A stretch of 64,000 bases of DNA from Streptomyces prunicolor NBRC 13075 (lineage in GTDB: Bacteria > Actinomycetota > Actinomycetes > Streptomycetales > Streptomycetaceae). The position numbers were made by a program, and so were the translations under genes. Below the pieces are notes generated by a model. It saw only the letters and a list, made by a program, of their open reading frames with translations. It did no database searches and was not told the origin of the DNA. The stretch lies in NCBI RefSeq assembly GCF_000367365.1, contig NZ_BARF01000085.1, forward strand, positions 1-64,000, in the 5' to 3' direction. Of this stretch, positions 8,018 to 16,236 are shown piece by piece (positions within the stretch are counted from its first letter, which is position 1; each line of letters starts with the position of its first letter).

Positions 8018-8863
8018 GTGAAGCAGGGCACGCAGGCTTCCGCCGGGACGGGTGTTCCGGACCCGCGTATGTCACGAGGGGCCTGGGTGCCGCCGCAGCA
8101 GCGCGCCGCCGATGTGGACCGGGACCGGTCGCTCGGGGACGGCGCCGGTGCGGTGCGCGGTGAGCACACGCACAGCGAGACGCCGTCCCCCACTCTCGGC
8201 TTCGCTCGAGCGGGGGGACCCCCATCGCGGCCCCGTGCGGTCGTCCAGCGTTCCTCCGTGCGCGGTCAGATACTCGACGCGCTGCGCACCGCGCTCGTCG
8301 GCGGCGAACTGACCCCCGGCGAGGTCTACTCCGCGCCCGCGCTCGGCGAGCGGTTCGGCGTCTCCGCCACCCCCGTCCGCGAGGCCATGCAGCAACTCGC
8401 CGCCGAGGGTGCCGTCGAGGTCGTACCGAACCGGGGTTTCCGCGTGATCGAGCGCGGCGCCCGCGAACTCGCCGAACTGGCCGAGATCCGCGCCCTGATC
8501 GAGGTGCCGGTGATGCTCCGGCTCGCCCGCACCGTGCCCGCCGCCCGCTGGGCCGACCTGCGTCCGCTGGCCGAGGGGACCGTCCGCGCCGCGTCCTCCG
8601 GGTGCCGGGCGACGTACGCCGAGTCCGACCGGGCCTTCCACTGCGCCCTCCTCTCCCTCTCCGGGAACGAGCAGCTCGTCCACATCGCCGAGGACCTGCA
8701 CCGGCGCGCCCAGTGGCCGCTGGTCGGCGGCCCCGTCACCCGCGGACGGGCCGACCTCGCGGCGGACGCGGCCGAACACCTCGCGCTCCTGGAGGCCTTG
8801 GTCGCGGGGGAGTGGGACGTGGCGCAGTCACTGGTGCGGGAGCACTTCGCGGGAGCCGCGTGA
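8018..8863 (+). CDS. GntR-family regulator with FCD ligand domain
   Basis: GTG start at 8018 with a strong GGAGGAGG ribosome site five bases upstream; the ATG at 7982 would place that site inside the gene. An unusual low-complexity N-terminal extension of about 70 residues precedes the winged helix ('VRGQILDALRTALVGGELTPGE...LGERFGVSATPVREAMQQLAAEG'). The C-terminal all-helical FCD domain has the metal-ligand pattern 'ESDRAFHCALLSLSGN' and 'DAAEHLALLEALVAGEW' typical of FadR-type regulators of organic acid metabolism. A dispersed hairpin repeat lies inside the N-terminal extension and is translated in frame. The target operon is not evident. Confidence 0.85.
   Translation: MKQGTQASAGTGVPDPRMSRGAWVPPQQRAADVDRDRSLGDGAGAVRGEHTHSETPSPTLGFARAGGPPSRPRAVVQRSSVRGQILDALRTALVGGELTPGEVYSAPALGERFGVSATPVREAMQQLAAEGAVEVVPNRGFRVIERGARELAELAEIRALIEVPVMLRLARTVPAARWADLRPLAEGTVRAASSGCRATYAESDRAFHCALLSLSGNEQLVHIAEDLHRRAQWPLVGGPVTRGRADLAADAAEHLALLEALVAGEWDVAQSLVREHFAGAA
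8185..8219. repeat. Dispersed Streptomyces hairpin repeat inside a CDS
   Basis: GTCCCCC (8185-8191) and GGGGGGAC (8212-8219) flank an inner segment 'ctcggcttcgctcgag' that can also pair. From general familiarity, this string recurs between genes in many streptomycetes; here it sits in frame within the regulator's N-terminal extension and encodes 'SPTLGFARAGGPPS'. Confidence 0.65.
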
Positions 8864-8991
8864 ATCCGAATATGTGACTCCGGTCACGAGCGGGTCCGGG
8901 TCCGGCCACCGAGAGCCTCGCCGGGAACCCTCCCGACCGGCGGTGACGTGCCCCACGGAAAGGGACGACCGTTCCGCGGGGGAGAGCGCCG

Positions 8992-9267
8992 ATGTTTCCG
9001 AATCCGGGTCAGCAGGCCGCCCAACAGGCCGCGCGGCGGGGCGCCGAGCAGTCGGCACGACAGGCGGCACAGGACGGGATGCGCGCCGCGCAGGCGGGAG
9101 CCCGCCGCAGCCACTCACGCTCGGGCCGCGGCGGCAGCCTCCTGTCCTTCCTCCTGCTCGTCGCCGTCGGGGTGTTGGTCGCCCGCGACCCCGAACTCCG
9201 GTCATCAGTCCTGCAGTTCGTCCACCACATCGTGAACGTCGTGCAGAACCGGACCGAGGGCTCCTGA
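8992..9267 (+). CDS. Small single-pass membrane protein
   Basis: 91 residues with GGGGGAGAG upstream of the ATG. The first 48 residues are rich in Ala, Gln and Arg and look helical ('QQAAQQAARRGAEQSARQAAQDG'), followed by one membrane helix ('SLLSFLLLVAVGVLVA') and a short tail 'DPELRSSVLQFVHHIVNVVQNR'. No family is recognised. It lies 128 bp after the GntR gene and converges on the TPR-like gene. Function unknown. Confidence 0.65.
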   Translation: MFPNPGQQAAQQAARRGAEQSARQAAQDGMRAAQAGARRSHSRSGRGGSLLSFLLLVAVGVLVARDPELRSSVLQFVHHIVNVVQNRTEGS

Positions 9268-9323
9268 CCTACGCCGTCGCCGCGAGGGAAGCGAGTGCCG
9301 GTGCCGGACCGACGGCGGGTGAT

Positions 9324-10106
9324 CTACGCGGTGGCCGCCCCCGGCGTCGGCACCGCCAACTGCCGTGCCAGCCACGTCGGTACGCCCCCGAGCAGCCGGA
9401 AAAGGCGCCGGGCCTCCTCGCGCAACCGGGACGCCTCCGGCTCGGCCTCCGCGTCCGCGAGCGAGGCGAGAGCCGGTGCCGTGCCGACGAGGTAGCCCAA
9501 CTCCTCCCGGATCCGCAGGGATTCGGCGAAGCCGTGCCGGGCCTCCGCCAACTCCCCGTCCCGCAGGGCCAGTCCGGCCAGGTGGCGATGGGTGAACGAC
9601 AGCAGCAGCGGGTCGGCCTGGTCGGCGGCCCCCGCGTGCGCACGCCGGTACGCGGCCCGCGCGGCCTGCGGCGAACGGGCCAGGTTCTCCGCGACCAGCC
9701 CCCGCCGGAAGTCCAGCAGCGCCCGCCCCGCACCGTCCGGCGGGATCAGCGCCGCCGCCCGCCCGAGCGCGGCCCGCGCCTCGTCGGCCCGGTCGCGCAC
9801 CGAGTGCAGGGTGGCCGCGTAGGCGAGGTACCCGCGCTCGCAGGCCGCCGCGCCCCGCTCGTCGTCACTGTGGGCCAGCGCCTCCGCCGTACGCAGCGCG
9901 TCGTCGGCGTCCTCCCAGCCCTGCTCGGTGTAGAGACACCGCTCCACGAGCAGCGCGGTCCGCTGGAGGGCCGGTGCCGCGGTGTCGGGCCGCAGCAGCG
10001 CCGCCGCGTCGACCCAGCAGGCCCGCGAGCGCAGCCGCCACACCGCGGTCTGGAGGGGATCGTCACCAGCGGTCGTTCCGTTACCGGACATGGCGGAATG
10101 CGCCAC
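9324..10106 (-). CDS. TPR-like helical repeat protein
   Basis: A protein of about 260 residues made of repeated helical pairs rich in Ala, Leu and Arg ('DADDALRTAEALAHSDDERGAAACERGYLAYAATL', 'AYRRAHAGAADQADPLLLSFTHRHLAGLALRDGELAEARHGFAESLRIREELG'), typical of tetratricopeptide repeat adaptors. No enzymatic domain is present. The GTG at 10106 is chosen because GGGAGGG lies five bases upstream; GTG 10124 and ATG 10091 are alternatives. Its partners are unknown. It lies about 120 bp downstream of the PucR gene on the same strand. Confidence 0.75.
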   Translation of the reverse strand: MAHSAMSGNGTTAGDDPLQTAVWRLRSRACWVDAAALLRPDTAAPALQRTALLVERCLYTEQGWEDADDALRTAEALAHSDDERGAAACERGYLAYAATLHSVRDRADEARAALGRAAALIPPDGAGRALLDFRRGLVAENLARSPQAARAAYRRAHAGAADQADPLLLSFTHRHLAGLALRDGELAEARHGFAESLRIREELGYLVGTAPALASLADAEAEPEASRLREEARRLFRLLGGVPTWLARQLAVPTPGAATA

Positions 10107-10223
10107 GTTGCCCTCCCCGAGCACACCATTGAGCTGTTGAGTGGTGGCCGCATCTCAGCACGGATCGGGCGGCCCGGCCAAGAGGGTGGGTGAAAGAATT
10201 CACAAAGTCGTGGGATCTTCGGG

Positions 10224-11897
10224 TCAGCTCATCCGCAGTGCCAGGAAGAAATCCAGCTTGTCCTCAAGGCGCGAGAGGTCCCGACTCGTCAACTGCTCGA
10301 TCCTGCCGACCCGGTAGCGCAACGTGTTGACGTGCAGGTGCAGCCGGCTCGCACAGCGCGTCCAGGAACCGTCGCACTCCAGGAACGCCTCCAGCGTCGG
10401 AATCAGCTCCGCGCGGTGCCGGCGGTCGTAGTCCCGCAGCGGGTCGAGCAGCCGCGCGGTGAACGCCCGCCGCACGTCGTCCGGCACGAACGGCAGCAGC
10501 AGCACGTGCGAGGCCAGCTCCTGGTGCCCCGCCGCACACACCCGCCCGGGCCTGGCGGCGGCCACCCGTCTCGCGTGCCGCGCCTCCTCCAGCGCCCCGC
10601 GCAGCCCCTCCGCCGAGTGCACCGCCGCGCTCACCCCGAGCGTGACCCGCCCGTCGTCGTCGAGCCCGGCCGACAGCGGATCCCGTACGGCCGCCAGCAG
10701 CACGTCCGCGTGGATCCCGGACTCGGAGCCGTCGTGCTCCGCCGACACCGCGGGCAGCGGTACGAGCGCGATCGCCTCGTCGCCCGAGTGGGCCACGGCG
10801 ATCCGGTCGGAAGGCTCGGGGCCGGTCGCCAGCGGGTCGACCAGGATCTCCTCCAGGAGCGATTGCGCGACCGGGCCCGCCTCGATGTCCGCGCCGTCCC
10901 ACTCGACCCGGGCCACGACCACCTGCCAGTGCGGGGCCGCGCCGAGCCCGGGCAGCAGGACAGGAGCGGCGACCCGTAGCCGCGCGGCGATCTCGGACGG
11001 CGCGGCACCCGTCTGGACCAGCTCCAGGACCTCCTGCGCAAGCCGTCTGCGGACCGTGCGCGCCGCGTCCCGCCGGTCCCGCTCGACGGCGATCAGCTGC
11101 GTGACTCCCTGGAGCAGGTCGAGCCGCTCGTCCGGCCAGTCCCCGGCATCCGCTTCGACCGCGAGCAGCCAGTCCGACAGCACCGTCTCGCGCACGTCCC
11201 GCGAGCCCTGCGCGGACCGCCCGCCGCCACGGATCGGGAAGAGCGAGTACGTCGAGCCGCCCAGCGCCAGCCGGTGCGGTCCCCGGCGGCCCGTGCGGGC
11301 GGCGGCCAGCTGCTCGGCGGCCAGCTTCGCGCACACGTCGACGGGCAGCGCGGGCCCCGACACCTTCGAACCCGCGATGAGCCGCCCGGTCGGCGACAGT
11401 ACCCACGCCCGCAGATCCAGGTCCGAGCCGAGCAGGTCCAGCACCACGTCCGGGCCGCCCCCTGCGGGGCCCGAGGTCATCATCCGGCGGTGCCGGTCCA
11501 CCACGGCCGCGAGATCACCGGCCCGCTCACCGGACACCTGCCGTACGACATGCTCGGTGATCGTCGCGAACGCCACCGACTCGTTGACCGCGAACAGCGG
11601 CAGCCGGTGCCGGGCGCAGGCGGCTATGAGGTCGTCCGGGACGGCGCCCAGCTCGGCCTCGCCGGCGGCCAGCGCGGCCACCCCGGCGGAGACCAGGAGC
11701 CGTACGAACGGCTCGGTGTCGGAGGCGTTCCGGCGCCAGGCCAGACCGGTCAGGACCAGCTCGCCGCCCGAGAGGTAGCGGGTGGGGTCGCGCAGGTCGG
11801 TGGTCATCACCCCGCGGACCGTGCGATCCAGCTCGTCCTCGCCGCCGAGCAGCCGCAGCCCCAGCGCATCGGTGTCCAGGAGTGCGCGCAGCCGCAT
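10224..11897 (-). CDS. PucR-family transcriptional regulator (purine catabolism)
   Basis: 557 residues: an N-terminal PucR domain ('MRLRALLDTDALGLRLLGGEDELDRTVRGV...LSGGELVLTGLAW'), a central GGDEF-like segment, and a C-terminal PucR HTH ('ALRDYDRRHRAELIPTLEAFLECDGSWTRCASRLHLHVNTLRYRVGRIEQLTSRDL'). It is divergent from the xanthine dehydrogenase operon across a 302-bp spacer. B. subtilis PucR controls purine catabolism, so this is probably the local regulator of the xdh-permease-xdhC genes, activating or repressing in response to a purine degradation intermediate. The operator is not identified. Confidence 0.9.
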   Translation of the reverse strand: MRLRALLDTDALGLRLLGGEDELDRTVRGVMTTDLRDPTRYLSGGELVLTGLAWRRNASDTEPFVRLLVSAGVAALAAGEAELGAVPDDLIAACARHRLPLFAVNESVAFATITEHVVRQVSGERAGDLAAVVDRHRRMMTSGPAGGGPDVVLDLLGSDLDLRAWVLSPTGRLIAGSKVSGPALPVDVCAKLAAEQLAAARTGRRGPHRLALGGSTYSLFPIRGGGRSAQGSRDVRETVLSDWLLAVEADAGDWPDERLDLLQGVTQLIAVERDRRDAARTVRRRLAQEVLELVQTGAAPSEIAARLRVAAPVLLPGLGAAPHWQVVVARVEWDGADIEAGPVAQSLLEEILVDPLATGPEPSDRIAVAHSGDEAIALVPLPAVSAEHDGSESGIHADVLLAAVRDPLSAGLDDDGRVTLGVSAAVHSAEGLRGALEEARHARRVAAARPGRVCAAGHQELASHVLLLPFVPDDVRRAFTARLLDPLRDYDRRHRAELIPTLEAFLECDGSWTRCASRLHLHVNTLRYRVGRIEQLTSRDLSRLEDKLDFFLALRMS

Positions 11898-12199
11898 CGC
11901 CGTCGCCGCCGTTCTTTGTCTAGAAAACTACGATGAACCAAGAGGTGCTGTGGGTGCGGGGCTGTTTCCCACGTTTCCACAGGGAATCGGAGGGGTTACT
12001 GATGGCCTCTGTTCATATGAATCTACAAGATGCCCGCCCTGGCCAGCCAACTCCTTCATGGTTTCCGTGACTGACCCGCTCCGCGCACGGCGCTGTGTAC
12101 TGACCTCACGCTGCATTAACAGCACATGAACGAGCCGGACCCGCCGCACACGAACTGGCTTGATCCGTACGACCCACGAGACGAAGAAGAGAGCCGGTC
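11898..12199. promoter_or_regulatory. Divergent promoter region between pucR-like and xdh genes
   Basis: 302 bases without a gene. They are locally AT-rich for this genome, especially around 11915-11942 (TTTGTCTAGAAAACTACG) next to the pucR start and 12000-12035. Both divergent promoters must lie here, and the AT-rich patch near the regulator start is the natural place to look for its operator. No convincing symmetric site was found by eye. Confidence 0.5.
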
Positions 12200-13090
12200 A
12201 TGGACTTCCTTCGCCCCGCCAGCTGGGAGGAGGCGCTCGCCGCGAAGGCCGAGCACCCCACCGCAGTACCGATCGCGGGCGGCACCGATGTGATGGTCGA
12301 GATCAACTTCGACCACCGCCGGCCCGAGTACCTCCTCGACCTGAACCGCATCGGCGATCTCTACGAATGGGAGGTCGGCGCCGACAGCGTGCGGCTCGGG
12401 GCCTCGGTCCCGTACACCCGGATCATGGAGAACCTGCGCGGCGAGCTGCCGGGCCTCTCCCTCGCCTCGCACACGGTCGCCTCCCCGCAGATCCGCAACC
12501 GCGGCGGCGTCGGCGGCAACCTCGGCACCGCCTCCCCGGCCGGCGACGCCCACCCCGCGCTCCTCGCGGCCGGCGCCGAGGTCGAGGCCGAGTCGGTGCG
12601 CGGCACGCGGCTCATCCCGATCGACGAGTTCTACACCGGCGTGAAGCGCAACGCGCTCGCGCCCGACGAGCTGATCAGGGCCGTGCACATCAAGAAGGCG
12701 GACGGCCCGCAGCAGTACTCCAAGGTCGGCACCCGCAACGCCATGGTCATCGCCGTCTGCGCCTTCGGCCTCGCCCTCCACCCCGCCACCCGCACGGTCC
12801 GCACCGGCATCGGTTCGGCCGCGCCGACCCCCGTCCGGGCGAAGGCCGCCGAGGAATTCCTGAACGCGGCGCTCGACGAGGGCGGCTTCTGGGAGAGCGG
12901 GAAGATCATCACGCCGTCGGTCGCCAAGCAGTTCGCGGACCTGTGCGCCGCCGCCTGCAATCCGATCGACGACGTCCGGGGCACCGCCAGCTACCGCCGG
13001 CACGCGGTCGGCATCATGGCCCGCCGCACCCTGACCTGGACCTGGGAGTCCTATCGCGGCACCGCCGCCCCCACGGAGGGAGTCGCCTGA
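12200..13090 (+). CDS. Xanthine dehydrogenase, FAD-binding subunit
   Basis: 296 residues of the molybdopterin dehydrogenase FAD-binding family (CoxM/XdhB type): 'MDFLRPASWEEALAAKAEHPTAVPIAGGTDVMVEINF' begins the FAD domain with the flavin-binding 'AGGTD' loop, and 'ASPQIRNRGGVGGNLGTASPAGDAHPALLAAGA' is the second FAD-contact signature. The subunit passes electrons from the 2Fe-2S centres to NAD+ via FAD. A purine-rich GAAGAGAG precedes the ATG. Its last base overlaps the ATG of the iron-sulfur subunit (TGATG), showing translational coupling in a three-gene operon. Confidence 0.92.
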   Translation: MDFLRPASWEEALAAKAEHPTAVPIAGGTDVMVEINFDHRRPEYLLDLNRIGDLYEWEVGADSVRLGASVPYTRIMENLRGELPGLSLASHTVASPQIRNRGGVGGNLGTASPAGDAHPALLAAGAEVEAESVRGTRLIPIDEFYTGVKRNALAPDELIRAVHIKKADGPQQYSKVGTRNAMVIAVCAFGLALHPATRTVRTGIGSAAPTPVRAKAAEEFLNAALDEGGFWESGKIITPSVAKQFADLCAAACNPIDDVRGTASYRRHAVGIMARRTLTWTWESYRGTAAPTEGVA

Positions 13091-13674
13091 TGCGCGTCAA
13101 TTTCACGGTCAACGGCCGCCGGCAGGAAGCGGACGACGTGTGGGAGGGCGAGAGCCTCCTGTACGTCCTGCGCGAGCGGATGGGGCTGCCCGGCTCCAAG
13201 AACGCCTGCGAGCAAGGTGAGTGCGGCTCCTGCACGGTCCGCCTCGACGGCATCCCGGTGTGTTCCTGTCTCGTCGCCGCCGGTCAGGTCGAGGGCCGCG
13301 AGGTCGTCACGGTCGAGGGGCTCGCGGACTACGCCAAGCAGCGCGCGGAACACGGAAGTTGCGGAACGGGCGCCTGCGGTACGTCAGTTGACGAGGCCAA
13401 GGGCTGGCAGGCGAAACCGCTCGACTCGCAGACCGGCGAGGGCACCCAACTCGCCCCCATCCAGCAGGCGTTCATCGACGCCGGCGCCGTCCAGTGCGGC
13501 TTCTGCACCCCCGGGCTCCTCGTCGCCGCCGACGAGATGCTGGAGCACAACCCGACCCCGAGCGACGCGGACATCCGCGAGGCGCTCTCGGGCAACCTGT
13601 GCCGCTGCACCGGCTACGAGAAGATCATGGACGCGGTACGCCTGGCGGCCGCCCGGCAGGGAGAGGCGGTCTGA
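13090..13674 (+). CDS. Xanthine dehydrogenase, 2Fe-2S subunit
   Basis: 194 residues. The N-terminal plant-ferredoxin-type cluster is formed by 'CEQGECGSCTVRLDGIPVCSC' (Cys at about 40, 45, 48, 60) and the C-terminal cluster by 'CGFCTPG' and 'CRCTGY' (about 138, 141, 173, 175). Between them lies an extra segment of about 30 residues, 'HGSCGTGACGTSVDEAKGWQAKPLDSQTGEG', not found in ordinary CoxS-type subunits of about 160 residues; it brings two more cysteines. It relays electrons from the molybdenum centre to FAD. It overlaps the FAD subunit by one base and is one base short of touching the large subunit. Confidence 0.92.
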   Translation: MRVNFTVNGRRQEADDVWEGESLLYVLRERMGLPGSKNACEQGECGSCTVRLDGIPVCSCLVAAGQVEGREVVTVEGLADYAKQRAEHGSCGTGACGTSVDEAKGWQAKPLDSQTGEGTQLAPIQQAFIDAGAVQCGFCTPGLLVAADEMLEHNPTPSDADIREALSGNLCRCTGYEKIMDAVRLAAARQGEAV

Positions 13675-13675
13675 C

Positions 13676-16081
13676 ATGTCTGACATCTCCGCAAAAGGCG
13701 CCCCCATCGGCACTCCCACCAAGGTCACCCAGGGTTCGCAGACCAAGGGCGGCATCGGCGAGTCCACGCTCCGCCCGGACGGCACCCTCAAGGTCACCGG
13801 CGAGTTCGCGTACTCCTCCGACATGTGGCACGAGGACATGCTCTGGGGCCAGATCCTGCGCTCCACGGTCGCCCACGCCGAGATCGTCTCCATCGACACC
13901 GTCGAGGCGCTGAAGACCCCGGGCGTCTATGCCGTCATGACCTACGACGACCTCCCGACCGACGTGAAGAACTACGGCCTGGAGATCCAGGACACCCCGG
14001 TCCTCGCGCACGGCAAGGTCCGCCACCACGGCGAGCCGGTCGCGATCGTCGCCGCCGACCACCCGGAGACGGCCCGCCGCGCCGCCGCGAAGATCAAGGT
14101 CGAGTACCGCGAACTCCCGGTCATCACCGACGAGTTGTCCGCGACCGCGCCGGACGCGATCCTCATCCACGAGGGCCGCGACGACCACCACATCGGCCAT
14201 GTCCCGCACCCGAACATCGTGCACCGTCAGCCGATCATTCGCGGCGACGTGGCGGCGGCCCGCGAGCGCGCCGACTTCATCGTCGAGGGCGAGTACACCT
14301 TCGGCATGCAGGACCAGGCGTTCCTCGGCCCCGAGTCCGGTCTCGCGGTCCCGGCCGAGGACGGCGGTGTCGACCTCTACATCGCCACTCAGTGGCTGCA
14401 CTCCGACCTGCGTCAGATCGCCCCCGTGCTCGGCCTGCCCGAGGACAAGGTCCGGATGACGCTGTCCGGCGTCGGCGGCGCGTTCGGCGGTCGCGAGGAC
14501 CTGTCGATGCAGATCCACGCCTGCCTGCTGGCCCTGCGCACCGGTAAGCCCGTCAAGATCGTCTACAACCGCTTCGAGTCCTTCTTCGGCCACGTCCACC
14601 GCCACCCCGCCAAGCTCTACTACGAGCACGGCGCGACGAAGGACGGCAAGCTCACCCACCTCAAGGCGAGGATCGTCCTGGACGGCGGCGCCTACGCCTC
14701 CGCCTCCCCGGCGGTCGTAGGAAACGCCTCGTCGCTCGGTGCCGGACCGTACGTCATCGACGACGTCGACATCGAGGCCATCGCCCTCTACACCAACAAC
14801 CCGCCCTGCGGCGCGATGCGCGGTTTCGGCGCGGTCCAGGCGTGCTTCGCCTACGAGGCCCAGATGGACAAGCTCGCCGACAAGGTGGGCATGGACCGGG
14901 TCGCGTTCCGTCAGCTCAACGCGATGGAGCAGGGCACGATCATGCCGACCGGGCAGCCGGTCGACTCCCCGGCGCCGGTCGCCGAACTCCTGCGCCGCGT
15001 CAAGGCGATGCCCATGCCGCCCGAGCAGCAGTGGCTCGCGGCCGGAGAGGCCGCCGACGTACGGCAGTTGCCCGGCGGCCTGTCCAACACCACGCACGGC
15101 GAAGGCGTCGTGCGAGGCGTCGGCTACGCGGTCGGCATCAAGAACGTCGGCTTCTCCGAGGGCTTCGACGACTACTCAACGGCCAAGGTCCGTATGGAGG
15201 TTGTCGGCGGCGAGGCGGTGGCCACCGTGCACACCGCGATGGCGGAAGTCGGCCAGGGCGGAGTCACCGTCCACGCGCAGATCGCCCGCACCGAGCTGGG
15301 CGTCACCCAGGTGACGATCAACCCGGCGGACACGCAGGTGGGTTCGGCGGGTTCGACGTCGGCGTCGCGTCAGACGTACGTCACCGGTGGCGCCGTCAAG
15401 AACTCCTGCGAGCTGGTCCGCGAGAAGGTCCTGGAGATGGGCCGCCGCAAGCTCGGCACCTACCACCCGGCCTGGGCCACCGCCGAACTCCTCCTGGAGG
15501 GCGGCAAGGTGGTCACCGACGGCGGCGAGGTGCTCGCCGATCTGGCGGACGTCCTCGAAGGTGAGGCCGTAGAGATCGAGGCCGAGTGGCGGCACCGCCC
15601 CACCGAGGCCTTCGACCTGCGCACCGGGCAGGGCTTCGGGCACGTCCAGTACACGTTCGCCGCGCACCGCGCCGTGGTCGAGGTCGACACCGAACTCGGC
15701 CTGGTCAAGGTGATCGAGCTGGCCTGCGCGCAGGACGTCGGAAAGGCGCTCAACCCGCTGTCCGTCATCGGCCAGATCCAGGGCGGTACGACCCAGGGTC
15801 TCGGCGTGGCGGTCATGGAGGAGATCATCGTCGACCCGAAGACCGCCAAGGTCAGGAACCCGTCCTTCACGGACTACCTGATCCCCACCATCCTCGACAC
15901 GCCGACCATTCCGGTCGATGTGCTCGAACTCGCCGACGAGCACGCCCCGTACGGGCTGCGCGGCATCGGCGAGGCCCCCACCCTGTCGTCAACTCCGGCC
16001 GTCCTGGCGGCCATTCGGAACGCGACAGGGCTGGAACTGAACAGGACACCGGTACGCCCGGAGCACCTCACGGGCACGTGA
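13676..16081 (+). CDS. Xanthine dehydrogenase, molybdopterin-binding subunit
   Basis: 801 residues of the xanthine dehydrogenase large-subunit family. 'GGIGESTLRPDGTLKVTGEFAYSSDM' is the standard beginning, 'GVGGAFGGREDLSMQIHACLLA' is a cofactor-binding glycine loop, 'NPPCGAMRGFGAVQACFAYE' is a substrate-channel segment and 'YGLRGIGEAPTLSS' carries the catalytic glutamate. It hydroxylates hypoxanthine and xanthine to urate at the molybdenum-oxo-sulfido centre. The ATG at 13676 lies just after the stop of the 2Fe-2S gene with GGGAGAGG upstream. It is the last subunit of the operon; the permease and XdhC genes follow. Confidence 0.92.
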   Translation: MSDISAKGAPIGTPTKVTQGSQTKGGIGESTLRPDGTLKVTGEFAYSSDMWHEDMLWGQILRSTVAHAEIVSIDTVEALKTPGVYAVMTYDDLPTDVKNYGLEIQDTPVLAHGKVRHHGEPVAIVAADHPETARRAAAKIKVEYRELPVITDELSATAPDAILIHEGRDDHHIGHVPHPNIVHRQPIIRGDVAAARERADFIVEGEYTFGMQDQAFLGPESGLAVPAEDGGVDLYIATQWLHSDLRQIAPVLGLPEDKVRMTLSGVGGAFGGREDLSMQIHACLLALRTGKPVKIVYNRFESFFGHVHRHPAKLYYEHGATKDGKLTHLKARIVLDGGAYASASPAVVGNASSLGAGPYVIDDVDIEAIALYTNNPPCGAMRGFGAVQACFAYEAQMDKLADKVGMDRVAFRQLNAMEQGTIMPTGQPVDSPAPVAELLRRVKAMPMPPEQQWLAAGEAADVRQLPGGLSNTTHGEGVVRGVGYAVGIKNVGFSEGFDDYSTAKVRMEVVGGEAVATVHTAMAEVGQGGVTVHAQIARTELGVTQVTINPADTQVGSAGSTSASRQTYVTGGAVKNSCELVREKVLEMGRRKLGTYHPAWATAELLLEGGKVVTDGGEVLADLADVLEGEAVEIEAEWRHRPTEAFDLRTGQGFGHVQYTFAAHRAVVEVDTELGLVKVIELACAQDVGKALNPLSVIGQIQGGTTQGLGVAVMEEIIVDPKTAKVRNPSFTDYLIPTILDTPTIPVDVLELADEHAPYGLRGIGEAPTLSSTPAVLAAIRNATGLELNRTPVRPEHLTGT

Positions 16082-16236
16082 CCTTTCGGGGTCCCAACCG
16101 GTGACGCCTTGGGGGGAGTTGATCCCCCCAGGTCCCCATTGTTCGTCTCGGGCCGTCCCCCGGGTCGTCCATCCCAAATCCCGCGCGCCGCCGAGGCGGC
16201 CGACGGGTGCCCCTGTGAACCTTGGGAGATGGCCCC

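Noticed and set aside
10124..10153. Upstream starts for the TPR-like gene
   Set aside because: GTG at 10106 has the only good ribosome site; upstream codons show no conserved sequence.
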